DNA from: Histophilus somni
Lineage (GTDB): Bacteria; Pseudomonadota; Gammaproteobacteria; Enterobacterales; Pasteurellaceae
Assembly (NCBI RefSeq): GCF_014202395.1
Contig: NZ_JACHGQ010000009.1
Span: 22,636-86,635, forward strand
Length of the DNA stretch: 64,000 bases
Direction of reading: 5' to 3'
Shown: one piece after another, positions 54,394 to 64,000 of the stretch
Numbering within the stretch: the first letter of the stretch is position 1
Layout of the letters: every line of letters begins with the position of its first letter
Notes under the pieces: generated by a model
Databases searched by the model: none
What the model was told of the DNA's origin: nothing
The model's input: the letters and a program-made list of their open reading frames with translations, nothing else
Position numbers and translations under genes: made by a program

Positions 54394-55025
54394 GCTAAAA
54401 TCTGATTAATTTTTTGTTCTAAAAGTGCGGTCTGTTTTGCTAAACTTTCCACTTGATCGCAAAAATCCATAACAGCCAATTTGGGCGAAAGTACCGCCCA
54501 CTCTTCGGTCAAACGTTCCGACCAAAATTGCTGACTTTGTGTAAGCCGATATTTTATTGCTTTCGTCAATTTTTTGAGAAAACTGACCGCACTATGTGCA
54601 ACAACATCACCAACATAAGGAGAAATCAGCTCTTCCGGATCTTTTTCCAACATTTCCATTAACTCCACAAAATCTTGTAATATCTGCAAATCCCCGCTAA
54701 ATTGAAGCGAATTATCATTAATAAATCGACTTATTTCCGATTTTTTCGGCATTTGCAATAATAAATTTACCGCAATATCCACTGTACAATCCGCCTCACC
54801 TTCATAATGGTTCAATAAATCCACTTGCTGTGCTGAAAAAACGAAATACAAAGAAAAATGTGTTTTTTGTAATGTCAGCTTTAAGATCTTACCTTGTAAT
54901 TGACGCAAGTATCTTTCACGATGACTTGTCCGTCGCAAAAGATAATTTAATAACAGTTCACATCCCGCATTAATAAACTGCGGTAACATAAACTGTGTTT
55001 TCAAAGAATTAAAATCAGGCAACAT
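54390..55025 (-). CDS. ubiJ: Ubiquinone biosynthesis accessory factor UbiJ (SCP2 domain)
   Basis: Lipid-binding scaffold of the soluble ubiquinone-biosynthesis complex, 211 residues (E. coli 201). The SCP2-like domain covers about residues 15-115 ([15 protein letters not shown]). A C-terminal coiled coil follows ([19 protein letters not shown]). It is between ubiE and ubiB in the conserved order. An alternative start lies 12 codons in. Confidence 0.92.
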   Translation of the reverse strand: MLPDFNSLKTQFMLPQFINAGCELLLNYLLRRTSHRERYLRQLQGKILKLTLQKTHFSLYFVFSAQQVDLLNHYEGEADCTVDIAVNLLLQMPKKSEISRFINDNSLQFSGDLQILQDFVELMEMLEKDPEELISPYVGDVVAHSAVSFLKKLTKAIKYRLTQSQQFWSERLTEEWAVLSPKLAVMDFCDQVESLAKQTALLEQKINQILA

Positions 55026-55033
55026 ACTCTATC

Positions 55034-55819
55034 CTAAAATTTATAGCCTCGGTGTAAAGCCACAATACCGGCGGTTAAATTATAATAACCGACTTGTTCA
55101 AAACCGACATTTATCATCATCTCTTTTAATATGTCCTGTTTCGGGTGCATACGGATAGATTCTGCCAAATAACGATAGCTGTCACTATCATTCACAACAA
55201 TTTCACCAATTTTTGGCAATACATTAAAAGAATAAAAATGATAGATCTTACTTAAAGGATCCAAAATAGGTTTAGAAAACTCTAACACTAACAACCGTCC
55301 ACCCGGTTTTAATACCCGAAACATTGAACGTAATGCTTTGTCTTTATCTGTTACATTACGCAACCCGAAACTGATTATCACACAGTCAAACGTATTATCT
55401 GCAAAAGGTAATTCTTCCGCATTGGCTTGCACATAATCAACATTACTCACGATACCAAGATTTCTTAATTTTTCACGTCCAACGTCCAACATTGAAGAAT
55501 TAATATCCGCCAAAATCACTTTTCCCGTTTCACCTACGATACGAGAAAACTTTGCGGAAAAATCCCCTGTACCACCAGCAAGATCGAGGACTTTATGCCC
55601 CTTTCTCACTCCGCTACAATCAATAGTAAAGCGTTTCCAAACTCGATGAATGCCGAAAGAAAGTAAATCATTCATCAAATCATATTTTGCCGCTACGGAA
55701 TGAAAAACATTGGCAACTAATTTTTGTTTCTCTGATTTTGCAACAGTTTGAAATCCAAAATGCGTTGTATCTTTGGAAAAGTGCGGTTGATTTTGTGCAA
55801 GATTTTCTGGTTCGCTCAT
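55034..55819 (-). CDS. ubiE: Demethylmenaquinone/2-methoxy-6-polyprenyl-1,4-benzoquinol C-methyltransferase UbiE
   Basis: SAM-dependent C-methyltransferase that serves both ubiquinone and menaquinone synthesis, which fits the presence of menB and menC. The 261 residues (E. coli 251) include [20 protein letters not shown], the SAM motif [10 protein letters not shown] at residues 77-86 and the UbiE signature [20 protein letters not shown]. First gene of the ubiE-ubiJ-ubiB run. The gap to ubiJ is 8 bases. Confidence 0.97.
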   Translation of the reverse strand: MSEPENLAQNQPHFSKDTTHFGFQTVAKSEKQKLVANVFHSVAAKYDLMNDLLSFGIHRVWKRFTIDCSGVRKGHKVLDLAGGTGDFSAKFSRIVGETGKVILADINSSMLDVGREKLRNLGIVSNVDYVQANAEELPFADNTFDCVIISFGLRNVTDKDKALRSMFRVLKPGGRLLVLEFSKPILDPLSKIYHFYSFNVLPKIGEIVVNDSDSYRYLAESIRMHPKQDILKEMMINVGFEQVGYYNLTAGIVALHRGYKF

Positions 55820-55956
55820 GACTGTGATCCATTAAATGTAATATAAAAATTGTCGTGTAGAATAGCAAAAAAATAGCAATTTGGCTTGTAAATATTAGTT
55901 GAAATATTTTCTTAATTCAGTATCATTCTCCGTCTCCAATTTTGGACATGTTTATA

Positions 55957-55993
55957 TTGGGTTCCCTAACCCCAATTTTATTTATCAAAAAGG
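55957..55993 (+). promoter_or_regulatory. Probable preQ1-I riboswitch upstream of yhhQ
   Basis: Stem P1 TTGGG (55957-55961) pairs with CCCAA (55971-55975). The loop TTCCCTAAC is C-rich, and an A-rich tail ends in CAAAAAGGT. The tail AGG can pair with the loop CCT to form the H-type pseudoknot typical of the preQ1-I class. The same AAGG is the ribosome binding site of yhhQ, so ligand binding would hide it and block translation. The downstream gene imports queuosine precursors, which supports the call. Confidence 0.85.
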
Positions 55994-56001
55994 TACACAA
56001 A

Positions 56002-56712
56002 ATGAAAAACATCTCTTCGATCTTCAATGATCAACAAAAAAAACGTGCATTAATCATCTTGAGTTTCTTCCATATATTTATCATTACGGCAAGCAACTAC
56101 CTCGTTCAAATTCCTTTTGAAATTACCATTCCTCTCACAACTTTAGGATTTGCGGAGAATTTTTCGTTTCACAATACATGGGGAGCTTTCACCTTTCCTT
56201 TTATTTTCTTAGCCACAGATTTAACCGTGCGAGTTTTTGGTGCTAGAGAAGCAAGATGGATTATTTTTGTCGTTATGATCCCCGCACTAATCATCAGCTA
56301 TCTTGTTTCAACATTATTTTCCGATAGCCAATATCAAGGTTTACATGTACTTACATCATTTAACACATTTGTCTTCCGTATTGCGTTTGCCAGTTTTGCG
56401 GCTTACCTGTTTGGGCAACTATTAGATGTGTATGTATTTAACCATTTACGTAAATTAAAAACTTGGTGGATTGCACCAAGTTGCTCTATGGTATTCGGCT
56501 CACTGGCGGATACGTTCATATTCTTTGGTATTGCTTTCTACGCAAGTAACGATCCGTTTATGGCTGAACACTGGGTCGAAATCGGTTCTGTAGATTATTT
56601 ATTTAAAATTTTCATTAGTATTCTATTCTTCGTACCTGCTTACGGTATCTTATTGAATTATATAATGAATAAATTACGTTTATTCTCAATGGAAGCTGCA
56701 ACAACTGCTTAA
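56002..56712 (+). CDS. yhhQ: Queuosine precursor transporter YhhQ (VUT family)
   Basis: Inner-membrane importer of 7-cyano-7-deazaguanine and related queuosine precursors, 236 residues with about six membrane segments. Family segments are ITASNYLVQIPFEI, TWGAFTFPFIFLATDLTVRV and GSLADTFIFFGIAFY. I chose the ATG 10 bases after the AAGG of the riboswitch. The longer frame starts before the aptamer. Expression is probably repressed by preQ1. Confidence 0.95.
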   Translation: MKNISSIFNDQQKKRALIILSFFHIFIITASNYLVQIPFEITIPLTTLGFAENFSFHNTWGAFTFPFIFLATDLTVRVFGAREARWIIFVVMIPALIISYLVSTLFSDSQYQGLHVLTSFNTFVFRIAFASFAAYLFGQLLDVYVFNHLRKLKTWWIAPSCSMVFGSLADTFIFFGIAFYASNDPFMAEHWVEIGSVDYLFKIFISILFFVPAYGILLNYIMNKLRLFSMEAATTA

Positions 56713-57176
56713 TCTCATTGAAATATAATGCAAACTATAGCGATCAGCACCAACTAATAAAACTATGTAATGTAATTTCACATACAAACCAAGTAATTTA
56801 ATAGTTTTACTTAATACATGGTGGGATCGCATTTTGCTAAGTTGATTCAGAGATGACAGATGTATTCCAATCCCCATTGACATAAAACTCCAAAAGGAAT
56901 GAAGTGTTCGGTATAAAATCCATCCATTTAAAAGATAAAACGGAGTTTGTCTATCCGTAACATAAATATAGGAGAATAATTTTCTCCCATTTTTCTTTTG
57001 GCTGAAGTAAGTGTATCACCAAACGGTACTAAACCATACCCGATAATATTCCCCGAACATCCCAACAAAATATCAACCATACTCTTCTTTTCCTAAATAC
57101 TGAGTAACATTATTTGCAAAAAATGATAAATTCTATATTCTACTTAGAATGACTATATAATTTTCTATTTGATATT
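56713..57176. other. Intergenic region without a supported gene
   Basis: AT-rich stretch between yhhQ and the TpsB remnant. A 50-codon minus-strand frame (56928-57080, beginning MVDILLGCSGNIIGYGLVPF) and a 65-codon frame (56686-56883) are open. I see no family match, and neither has a convincing ribosome binding site. It may be decayed coding DNA. Confidence 0.4.
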
Positions 57177-57610
57177 ATGAAATGCCATCAAACACTCATT
57201 TTAAGCTTAATTTCTTCCGTAATATCCACTACCACTTTCACTAATACATTTGATACTCAATTAAACGATATAGCCCAACAACATCAGCAGGCAAAAGATG
57301 ATAAATCACAGCCTAAACCCGATATTCGCCTAAATATCTCTCCCCCTGAATCACTTTTGCTTTCTTATACTGAATTGCCTTGCTATCCTATCCATCAATG
57401 GGCGTTTGATAACAGCTATATTTATTCAGGTGAAAGCGAAACCGATAAGCGCACATTGTTTTGTTTTATTTGATTTATCGTGACAGTCACAGAAAAACCA
57501 CAATTTCCACCGCACTTTGGTCACATCAATCGCAAAACTATATTGATAAGTCGGAAATTGAAGTACAAAAACGCCGAATGGCAGGTTGGGATAATCAAAA
57601 CGGAAAAATC
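57177..57610 (+). pseudogene. Remnant of a TpsB (FhaC/ShlB-type) two-partner secretion pore
   Basis: The first 98 codons read as a signal peptide and the start of a POTRA region (FDTQLNDIAQQHQQAKDDKS, TELPCYPIHQWAF). The frame then jumps to a beta-barrel piece (SGESETDKRTL) and, after a frameshift near 57470, to another (YRDSHRKTTISTALWSHQSQ, IEVQKRRMAGWD). It breaks off at the leader of the next gene. Intact TpsB proteins have about 550-600 residues. The POTRA2 domain and most of the barrel are gone, so this copy cannot secrete. Confidence 0.85.
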
Positions 57611-57623
57611 AGGAGGATTTATT

Positions 57624-60600
57624 ATGAACACACAACATTTTTGCATTATTTTTAGTAACCCCTTACAACGTTTAATCGTTGTATCAGAACTTGCAAAATC
57701 CCAAGACAAATCTTCATGTTCGTCTTCTGTTTGTTCAAAAAGTGCGGTCGATTTTTCTTCGCTTTTAGCTCTGTTAAAACCTCTTTGTTTCAGTTTGTTT
57801 TGTGCCTTGGAGTTTGTTTCTTTTTCTTCGTTTTTCTCTTCTGCTTTTGCTGAAACTTTAATTATTCAAGCGGATAAATCCGCCCCAAAAACCCAACAAC
57901 CGATTGTTTTACAAACTACCAATGGGCTTCCGCAAGTCAATATTCAAACGCCCAATACCAAAGGGCTTTCCCATAATAAATATTCACAATTTGATGTTGC
58001 CGAGAAAGGAGTAATTTTAAATAACAGTCGCACAAGCACTTCTACCCAACTTGCAGGGCAGGTGACGGCTAATCCTTATCTCGCCCAAGGTGAGGCGAAA
58101 GTGATTTTAAACGAGATCAATTCTTCTTCGCCGTCCGTGATGAAAGGCTATGTGGAAGTAGCAGGCGGCAAAGCGGATGTGATTATAGCCAATCCCTCCG
58201 GGCTACATTGTGAAGGTTGCGGTGTGATAAATTCCGGTCGAGTGACGCTTTCTACAGGCAAGCCTGAGATTAAAAACGGGGAAGTGGAGAGTTTTAAAGT
58301 TGAAGCCGGTAAAGTCAATGTCAGCGGCAAAGGCTTGGACAACAGTCGTGTGGATTATACTGAAATCCTCGCTCGAGAAGCGGAAGTGAATGCAGGGATT
58401 TGGTCGAAAAAAGAAGCAACCGTTATCACAGGGAAAAATAGTATCAAGCGGTTTGATTCCGACAAAACTTTGCAAATTATTCACACAACCCAACACGTTT
58501 CAGGCGAGTCACAACCGCAATTTTCCCTTGATGTAGCAGAGCTTGGCGGAATGTATTCGGGCAAAATTTATCTTATCGGTACAGAAAACGGCGTTGGGGT
58601 ACGCAATGCAGGGCATATTGGTGCAAGTAGCTCAGAGATAGTGATTGATAGTCAGGGCAAGATTGTGAATACCGCATCCGGTCAAATAATAGCAGCGACA
58701 AAAAACCGTCTTAAAACCGACCGCACTTTAGATAATGCAGGCAAGCTGTATGCAGAAGAGAGGGTTGAGGTAAAAGCAAAAGAGAATATCGAACAGACTT
58801 CGAGCGGTGTGATTCGAGGAAGACAAAATCGGATTGAAAGTGAAAAATCTCTGATTAACCGAGGTGCGGTATTAGGAACGGAAAAGACAGTTATCAAAGC
58901 AACAGAGACGGTGGAAAATATTGGCACGGGACAAATATTAGGCGATAAAGTCGCCATTGAAGCCGGTGCTCGTATTGTTAATCGAGACGAGCAACTATCA
59001 AGCAATAATAACGATGTTAAATCCGCCGTCATTGCCGCTCATAAACGATTGGATTTGGCAGCACCTGAACTGATAAACCAAAAACAATTTTTGACCATAG
59101 CAGAAAAGCAAAACGGTCAAATCACGGAAGGTCCAAGTCTGTTGAGTCAGGGGGATTTGTTTGTCGGTCGCCGTTTGAATTCAACTGAGGAAGTCGAGTT
59201 ATCTTCTGAAAACTCATCTTTTGCCGATAATTTTAAAAATCAAAGTGGGTTGATTGATGTGGCCGGCAATGCTTATTTTGGAGTGAAATCCTTAATCAAT
59301 AGTAACGAACATTTAAAAACAGCGTTTGAATTACAAAGTGATACCCAATTAAATGAACATTATTTATTACCCGAAGGACAACCTAATTCTGCCAAAATTG
59401 ATTTTAACACCTTGCGTTGGATATCTTTTAGTCGAGCCGGTAAAGTAGCATCTCGAGCAACTGAGTTAAAAGAGAGAGAATCCAATGGCAACTTTAACGG
59501 TTATGTCTTACCGATGCCGAATGAAGAAAGTTGCAGCAATCTTACCGATAAGAAAAATTGTCAAATTAAACCACATTCTTTGTATCTACCTAATGACGGG
59601 GCTTGGTCACATTTTAATATTCATTTAGATGAAAAAGTACATTTGACCCTCAAAGATTATCCTGATGTAAATCTGTTACAAGCCTATTTTGACATTCCCA
59701 ATGAACCCGAAAAACCCACTCGAGAAAATAATGAGTCAGAAGCGGATTTTGCTAAACGCCTACAAAGCTATGAAACCGAAAAAGCGGATTATGAGGTAAA
59801 CAAGTTAGAATATCAGGCAAAACAGACCGCACTTTCATTGCAACTGAAACCTTATTTAGATTGGTTGAAAGCCAATGAGACACAATTTGAGCAATTAGAA
59901 AAGGCAATTGAAAAGCACAACGCCGCCTTTTCCAACAAAATCTATGATCGCTTTTGGGACATTAACCTCAACCGTCGCAAAATCAGCCAAACGGTGGTGA
60001 AACAAACCGCACCGGGTAAAATATTGGCTGGTGGCGATATGTGGTTTCAAGGTGCGGTGCATAATGACCGTTCGCTAATACTGTCCGGTGGAAATTTAGT
60101 AAGTCAAGATGAAAATAGTCCGTTTAAAAACACTGATGAAGAAGGCATTCATTCTACGGAAGAATTCGGTAATCACGAATTTACTTGGTCAAAATGGCGA
60201 GGAGGGTTCAAACGCTATTTCCAACGCAAATGGGGAGGACGACATGACCGCCATACCGTGGATAATGTGACTATTCCATTAAATGTGGTATTTAGTCAAA
60301 CTCAAGGGGATTATGCCGTTGCTACGACAGTACAAAGCAATTCTCAAACTACAGCTCCATTTATTAAAATAACAGACGGCAAGGGTGAAATTCGTTTTAC
60401 ACAAGGGACAACAATACTACCGAGTTCTTCTCTTTATCAAATCAATCCGCAAGCGGACAGTCATATTTTAGTGGAAACCACCCCAGCCTTTACCGATTAC
60501 CGTAAATGGTTAAGTAGTGATTATATGTTTAATGCTCTTCGTTATGACTCAAATCAAGTACAAAAACGTTTAGGCGACGGCTACTATGAACAACGCCTTG

Positions 60601-63600
60601 TGCGAGAACAACTTTATCAATTAACCGGTAAACTCCCTTCAGGGCATCAGCAAGATTTTGAAGTGCAATATCAAGCCTTAATGGATTCGGCAGTTAAATT
60701 CAGCCAAACTCTAGCGAATGAATTTACCCTACGACCTGGCGTGAAACTGAGTAAAGCACAAAGGGCAAGGTTGACTTCCGATATTGTGTGGCTGGAAACT
60801 GAAACAGTGACACTACCTAATGGAAGTCAACAAGAAGTATTGGTACCGAAAGTCTATCTTGTAGCGAACAAAGCAGATTTTTCACCATTAACCACAAAAG
60901 GCAGCCTGATTTCAGCGAATAACATTTATGCAAAAAACAGCGAACTGATTAACCAAGGCAGGATTTTCGGACGGGAAGTGATGCAGTTAAATGGCGATAG
61001 CTTGCATAATCAAGGTACCTTATCCGCCCAACGACTTTATGTTCAGACATCAGGGGATTTAACTAATGAAGGCGGACACATTGAAGCACAAAGCAGATTA
61101 GCCTTGAATGTAAGTGGCACATTTTCACACCGCTCAACCACGAAAACCGATGAAAGTAGCAATCCAAGTTATGGGTACCATTATAAAAACATGCACCTTG
61201 ACCGTAAGGCATTACTCCACGTGAAAGGCGAAGACGGCACATTATATATCAACGCCGACAATCTTAACCAAATCGGCAGTGATATTATTAACAGTGGCAC
61301 AGGTGACAGCCTGCTTAATATTAAAAACAGCCTAAAAAGCACCGCACTTTCCACCCAACACAGTGAAAAACTAGGGACAGGCGACCACCGCCGTCAAGAA
61401 ACCAATCAAAACCTCATTATTAGCCGGATACAAAGCAACAGCAATATCCGCCTAGAAACCGATAATCTTTACACGCAAAGTACGGCGATTGAAACAGCGA
61501 AAAAACTGACCGCACTTGCAACAAATGAGATGGTATTTGGGGCAATGAAAACAGTATCAACACTTGAGGAACAGCATCGCTATAAAAGCGGTAATACTAT
61601 TTCTAAGAAAAGTAAAGAAACGCACTATAACGAACAGCAAGATAACTATCAGGGTAGCTTGTTAAAAGGTGACAGTATTGCACTCGTAGCAGGTGATAAA
61701 TTAAAAACCGAAGCTACCGATATAAATGCGAAACAACATATTGATATTACTGCAAAAGACATTAATTTGAATGTACTCATCAATACAAAAATGACGGACT
61801 ATAGGGAGAAAGCCAAAAAAAGCGGTTTGAGTGGTAGTCTTTCGAATGGTGTTGTGTCGGTGGGCTATCAACGCAATAAAACTGAATCAAATAATCGAAG
61901 TCGCAATGAGGATGTGGTTGCAACACAACTGAATGCAAAAGGCAATATCCGAGTAATAGCTCAACATCAATTAACCTTGAATGCTACCGAAATCCATAGT
62001 AGTAGCGATACGCATCTTCAAGGTAGTAAGGTAAATATCAATGCGGTGGAAGAGCATCACCTTGGGCAAAGTCGCTATGTCAGCAAATCCGGTGGGGTTG
62101 GTGTGAATATGGTGTATAACCCGATTGAGGTGGGAAAAGAAAAATACAAACAACGTCGAGATCAAGGTGTTACAAATGGAATTGTTGGTGATGAGCTTTC
62201 ACGTGCAGAGGCTATTACGGATACTACCGGTATGATAATGCGAGGTATTCAGCCTTACATCAAGCACCAAAGTCATCAATCCAACAAACAAACTGAACAG
62301 GTGATTGCTCAAAGTGCAAACATAGACACGCAAGGCAATTTAACGGTAGTCGCTACCGGTGGCGATATCATCACCCAAGGTGCAACTTTATCTGTGGAAA
62401 AAGATGCGACCTTTACGGCTGCCGGCGATGTTCATTTTGATGTAGCCATCAACCGTTATAGCCAATCGGCGAACAGTTCCAGTAAGGGATTTGAGCTTAA
62501 CGGGTTAAATAAATATATAGCAGGTGTTGGCAAAGGGCGTGAAAACGGCAAGCAATCGTTGATTGAGGAAAAAGGCACGGTGATTTCCGTGGGCGGAAAC
62601 AGCCAAACCACTGCTCAACAGGGCGACATCATAGGTAAAGGTTTAGTGTTGGTAAGTGAAGGCAATAACAGCTTCAGTGCGACAGGTGATATTCTTTTTA
62701 CGACGGCGACTACCACACAAACTCAACGCCAAGCGAGAAAAAATCACGCCATTGGTGAGGTGGCGACATCAGAAACAGAGCGTTTCTTTGGTTATCATCG
62801 TGAGCGGTTTAATCAAGTTGGTGATAGTCTCCGTCATCAAGGCAGTCAAGTTGTCAGTCTTAATGGTAATGTGGAAATCAATGCAGGCAAGGATTATCAT
62901 CAAACCTCAAGTCAAATACTGTCGAAAAACAAACTGCATATTACCGCAGAGAATATTGAAGCAGTGGCAGCTCATAATGAGCAAACACAACAACAAAGTC
63001 AAAGTGATTTGAAAATCGGACAATTTAGTCGCATCAAATCGCCGATTATTGATATTATCCAAACAGTTGAACGGGTGGTAAAAAACAAAGAGGCCTCTAC
63101 AAGGCTTCAGACTGCACAAGCCTTAGGTTTGGCGGCTCAGGGTTATACATTAGCCGACAGCATTTATAAAATTGCCAATAAAACGCCGAATACCGGTTAT
63201 TTGATACGAGTAGAAAGTGGCACAGGTGTCGCTCACAGTCGCCAATTACAGGAAAGTGAAGCTCATCTCAGTCAAGGGAATGTGTTAAATGGCAAAGAAG
63301 TGGTGCTAACAACTCGAGATGATAACACAGAAAGCAACGCACAAAACAGTAACAAAACCGACCGCACTTTATCGACTGAATCGAGGGCAAATCACAACCA
63401 AAGCGGTACAGGTAATATCCGCCTTGAGCATGCTGATATTGTGTCAAAAGACAAAGACGGCAACCGCCTTGAAAACAGTCGGATTGAGCTAAATGCAAAC
63501 AAGATAGAAATAGAAGCAGGTGAAAGCCGGATCAAGGAAAAATCCCGTGGGCAAAATGTGGGTGTGGAAGTAGGTATGTTTGCTCAAGCAGGAGCACAAA

Positions 63601-64000
63601 CGGGTGTAGGGGTTTATGCTACTGTCGGTGGCGGTAGTCAAAAAGCCAACGGAGAAAGTTCCACTTACCATAACAGTCATTTAGATGCAGAACATATTAA
63701 GTTTAACAGTCAAGGGAGCATTACCCTCAACGGCACAACCGCTACTGCTGAGCGAATTGATGTGAATGCTAAAGGCGACCTTCGGATTGAAAGCAAGCAA
63801 GACAGCAACAATTACAACAGCAAAGGCAGTCAGGCAGGGATTAGTGTAGATGTGAGTTTTGGTAATGCTTGGAGTGTGAGCGGTTTTGCTTCGGGTGAGA
63901 AAGGTAAAAGCAGTTATAAACAAGTTAATGAACAGGCAGGTTTAATTGCAGGCAAAGGCGGTTATCATATAGAGGCAAACAACGTCCACTTGAAAGGCAG
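57624..64000 (+). CDS. Filamentous haemagglutinin-like TpsA protein, 3' end outside window
   Basis: Reading frame from an ATG preceded by AGGAGG to the window edge, more than 2,100 codons with no stop that I could find. It begins with an extended signal peptide (ESPR, MNTQHFCIIFSNPLQRLIVV then SELAKSQ) and a cleavage site after SSAFA at about residue 77. The TPS secretion domain carries VIIANPSGLHCEGCGVINSG (usually NPNGI), then haemagglutinin-type beta-helix repeats. A coiled-coil segment lies at about residues 690-775 (NESEADFAKRLQSYETEKAD). Probably a large adhesin or CdiA-like toxin carrier, exported by a TpsB. The adjacent TpsB is wrecked, so secretion needs another pore. Seven uptake signals lie between here and the end. 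Confidence 0.92.
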   Translation, partial: MNTQHFCIIFSNPLQRLIVVSELAKSQDKSSCSSSVCSKSAVDFSSLLALLKPLCFSLFCALEFVSFSSFFSSAFAETLIIQADKSAPKTQQPIVLQTTNGLPQVNIQTPNTKGLSHNKYSQFDVAEKGVILNNSRTSTSTQLAGQVTANPYLAQGEAKVILNEINSSSPSVMKGYVEVAGGKADVIIANPSGLHCEGCGVINSGRVTLSTGKPEIKNGEVESFKVEAGKVNVSGKGLDNSRVDYTEILAREAEVNAGIWSKKEATVITGKNSIKRFDSDKTLQIIHTTQHVSGESQPQFSLDVAELGGMYSGKIYLIGTENGVGVRNAGHIGASSSEIVIDSQGKIVNTASGQIIAATKNRLKTDRTLDNAGKLYAEERVEVKAKENIEQTSSGVIRGRQNRIESEKSLINRGAVLGTEKTVIKATETVENIGTGQILGDKVAIEAGARIVNRDEQLSSNNNDVKSAVIAAHKRLDLAAPELINQKQFLTIAEKQNGQITEGPSLLSQGDLFVGRRLNSTEEVELSSENSSFADNFKNQSGLIDVAGNAYFGVKSLINSNEHLKTAFELQSDTQLNEHYLLPEGQPNSAKIDFNTLRWISFSRAGKVASRATELKERESNGNFNGYVLPMPNEESCSNLTDKKNCQIKPHSLYLPNDGAWSHFNIHLDEKVHLTLKDYPDVNLLQAYFDIPNEPEKPTRENNESEADFAKRLQSYETEKADYEVNKLEYQAKQTALSLQLKPYLDWLKANETQFEQLEKAIEKHNAAFSNKIYDRFWDINLNRRKISQTVVKQTAPGKILAGGDMWFQGAVHNDRSLILSGGNLVSQDENSPFKNTDEEGIHSTEEFGNHEFTWSKWRGGFKRYFQRKWGGRHDRHTVDNVTIPLNVVFSQTQGDYAVATTVQSNSQTTAPFIKITDGKGEIRFTQGTTILPSSSLYQINPQADSHILVETTPAFTDYRKWLSSDYMFNALRYDSNQVQKRLGDGYYEQRLVREQLYQLTGKLPSGHQQDFEVQYQALMDSAVKFSQTLANEFTLRPGVKLSKAQRARLTSDIVWLETETVTLPNGSQQEVLVPKVYLVANKADFSPLTTKGSLISANNIYAKNSELINQGRIFGREVMQLNGDSLHNQGTLSAQRLYVQTSGDLTNEGGHIEAQSRLALNVSGTFSHRSTTKTDESSNPSYGYHYKNMHLDRKALLHVKGEDGTLYINADNLNQIGSDIINSGTGDSLLNIKNSLKSTALSTQHSEKLGTGDHRRQETNQNLIISRIQSNSNIRLETDNLYTQSTAIETAKKLTALATNEMVFGAMKTVSTLEEQHRYKSGNTISKKSKETHYNEQQDNYQGSLLKGDSIALVAGDKLKTEATDINAKQHIDITAKDINLNVLINTKMTDYREKAKKSGLSGSLSNGVVSVGYQRNKTESNNRSRNEDVVATQLNAKGNIRVIAQHQLTLNATEIHSSSDTHLQGSKVNINAVEEHHLGQSRYVSKSGGVGVNMVYNPIEVGKEKYKQRRDQGVTNGIVGDELSRAEAITDTTGMIMRGIQPYIKHQSHQSNKQTEQVIAQSANIDTQGNLTVVATGGDIITQGATLSVEKDATFTAAGDVHFDVAINRYSQSANSSSKGFELNGLNKYIAGVGKGRENGKQSLIEEKGTVISVGGNSQTTAQQGDIIGKGLVLVSEGNNSFSATGDILFTTATTTQTQRQARKNHAIGEVATSETERFFGYHRERFNQVGDSLRHQGSQVVSLNGNVEINAGKDYHQTSSQILSKNKLHITAENIEAVAAHNEQTQQQSQSDLKIGQFSRIKSPIIDIIQTVERVVKNKEASTRLQTAQALGLAAQGYTLADSIYKIANKTPNTGYLIRVESGTGVAHSRQLQESEAHLSQGNVLNGKEVVLTTRDDNTESNAQNSNKTDRTLSTESRANHNQSGTGNIRLEHADIVSKDKDGNRLENSRIELNANKIEIEAGESRIKEKSRGQNVGVEVGMFAQAGAQTGVGVYATVGGGSQKANGESSTYHNSHLDAEHIKFNSQGSITLNGTTATAERIDVNAKGDLRIESKQDSNNYNSKGSQAGISVDVSFGNAWSVSGFASGEKGKSSYKQVNEQAGLIAGKGGYHIEANNVHLKG

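Noticed and set aside
56686..57080. Two short minus-strand frames as one broken gene
   Set aside because: The pieces do not join into a recognisable protein, and neither has a good ribosome binding site. Left as unexplained spacer.
58148..59032. Several minus-strand frames over the haemagglutinin gene start
   Set aside because: Antisense shadows of the TPS domain, without start signals.
62656..63012. 118-codon plus-strand frame near the window end
   Set aside because: It lies in another frame inside the large haemagglutinin gene. Its composition is that of a shadow frame.

Overview
The window is chromosomal DNA of a Pasteurellaceae bacterium. Three things point there: more than 40 copies of the Haemophilus-type DNA uptake signal sequence (core AAGTGCGGT or its complement ACCGCACTT), low GC content, and housekeeping genes that look like Haemophilus, Pasteurella, Avibacterium and Aggregatibacter orthologues. 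I cannot fix the genus from the sequence alone. No rRNA, tRNA or CRISPR array was seen.

Layout. 1-5.5 kb: ubiG, gyrA, a PhnA-like zinc-ribbon gene and a tyrosine permease. 5.5-13.7 kb: envelope block, with murA, ibaG and the mla lipid-transport operon on the minus strand and lptC-lptA-lptB-ptsN-rapZ divergent on the plus strand. rpoN and hpf, which lie between lptB and ptsN in E. coli, are absent, and PtsN has lost its phosphorylatable histidine. 13.7-20.9 kb: metG, mrp, a decayed serine recombinase, a YafQ/RelB-type toxin-antitoxin pair, then a TorD-like gene, an FMN quinone reductase and an NfeD/SPFH pair. 21-27.8 kb: the conserved order aroQ-accB-accC-yhdT-panF-prmA-dusB-fis. 27.8-31.3 kb: menC, a 46-codon coupled membrane peptide, menB and eno.

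The most interesting part is 31.5-44.1 kb. An accessory island sits between eno and pyrG, which are neighbours in E. coli. It holds a type I restriction-modification locus in the order single-domain S-like gene, hsdR, Abi_2/HEPN gene, hsdS, fic, hsdM. Two promoterless hsdS target-recognition cassettes in opposite orientation follow, with a tyrosine recombinase gene between them. Each of the four recognition domains is bounded by inverted copies of ACTTACGCT, and the shared 3' repeat carries a DNA uptake signal. This looks like a specificity-switching restriction system with embedded abortive-infection and Fic genes. Next to it are a decayed pyrG fragment and a membrane acyltransferase with a nine-G tract, likely phase variable.

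44.1-56.7 kb: pyrG, tkt, luxS, purT, hemB, tatABC and ubiEJB, then a queuosine-precursor transporter (yhhQ) behind a probable preQ1-I riboswitch that would hide its ribosome binding site. 57.2-64 kb: the wreck of a TpsB outer-membrane secretion pore, followed by an open filamentous-haemagglutinin-like gene of more than 2,100 codons that runs off the end of the window.
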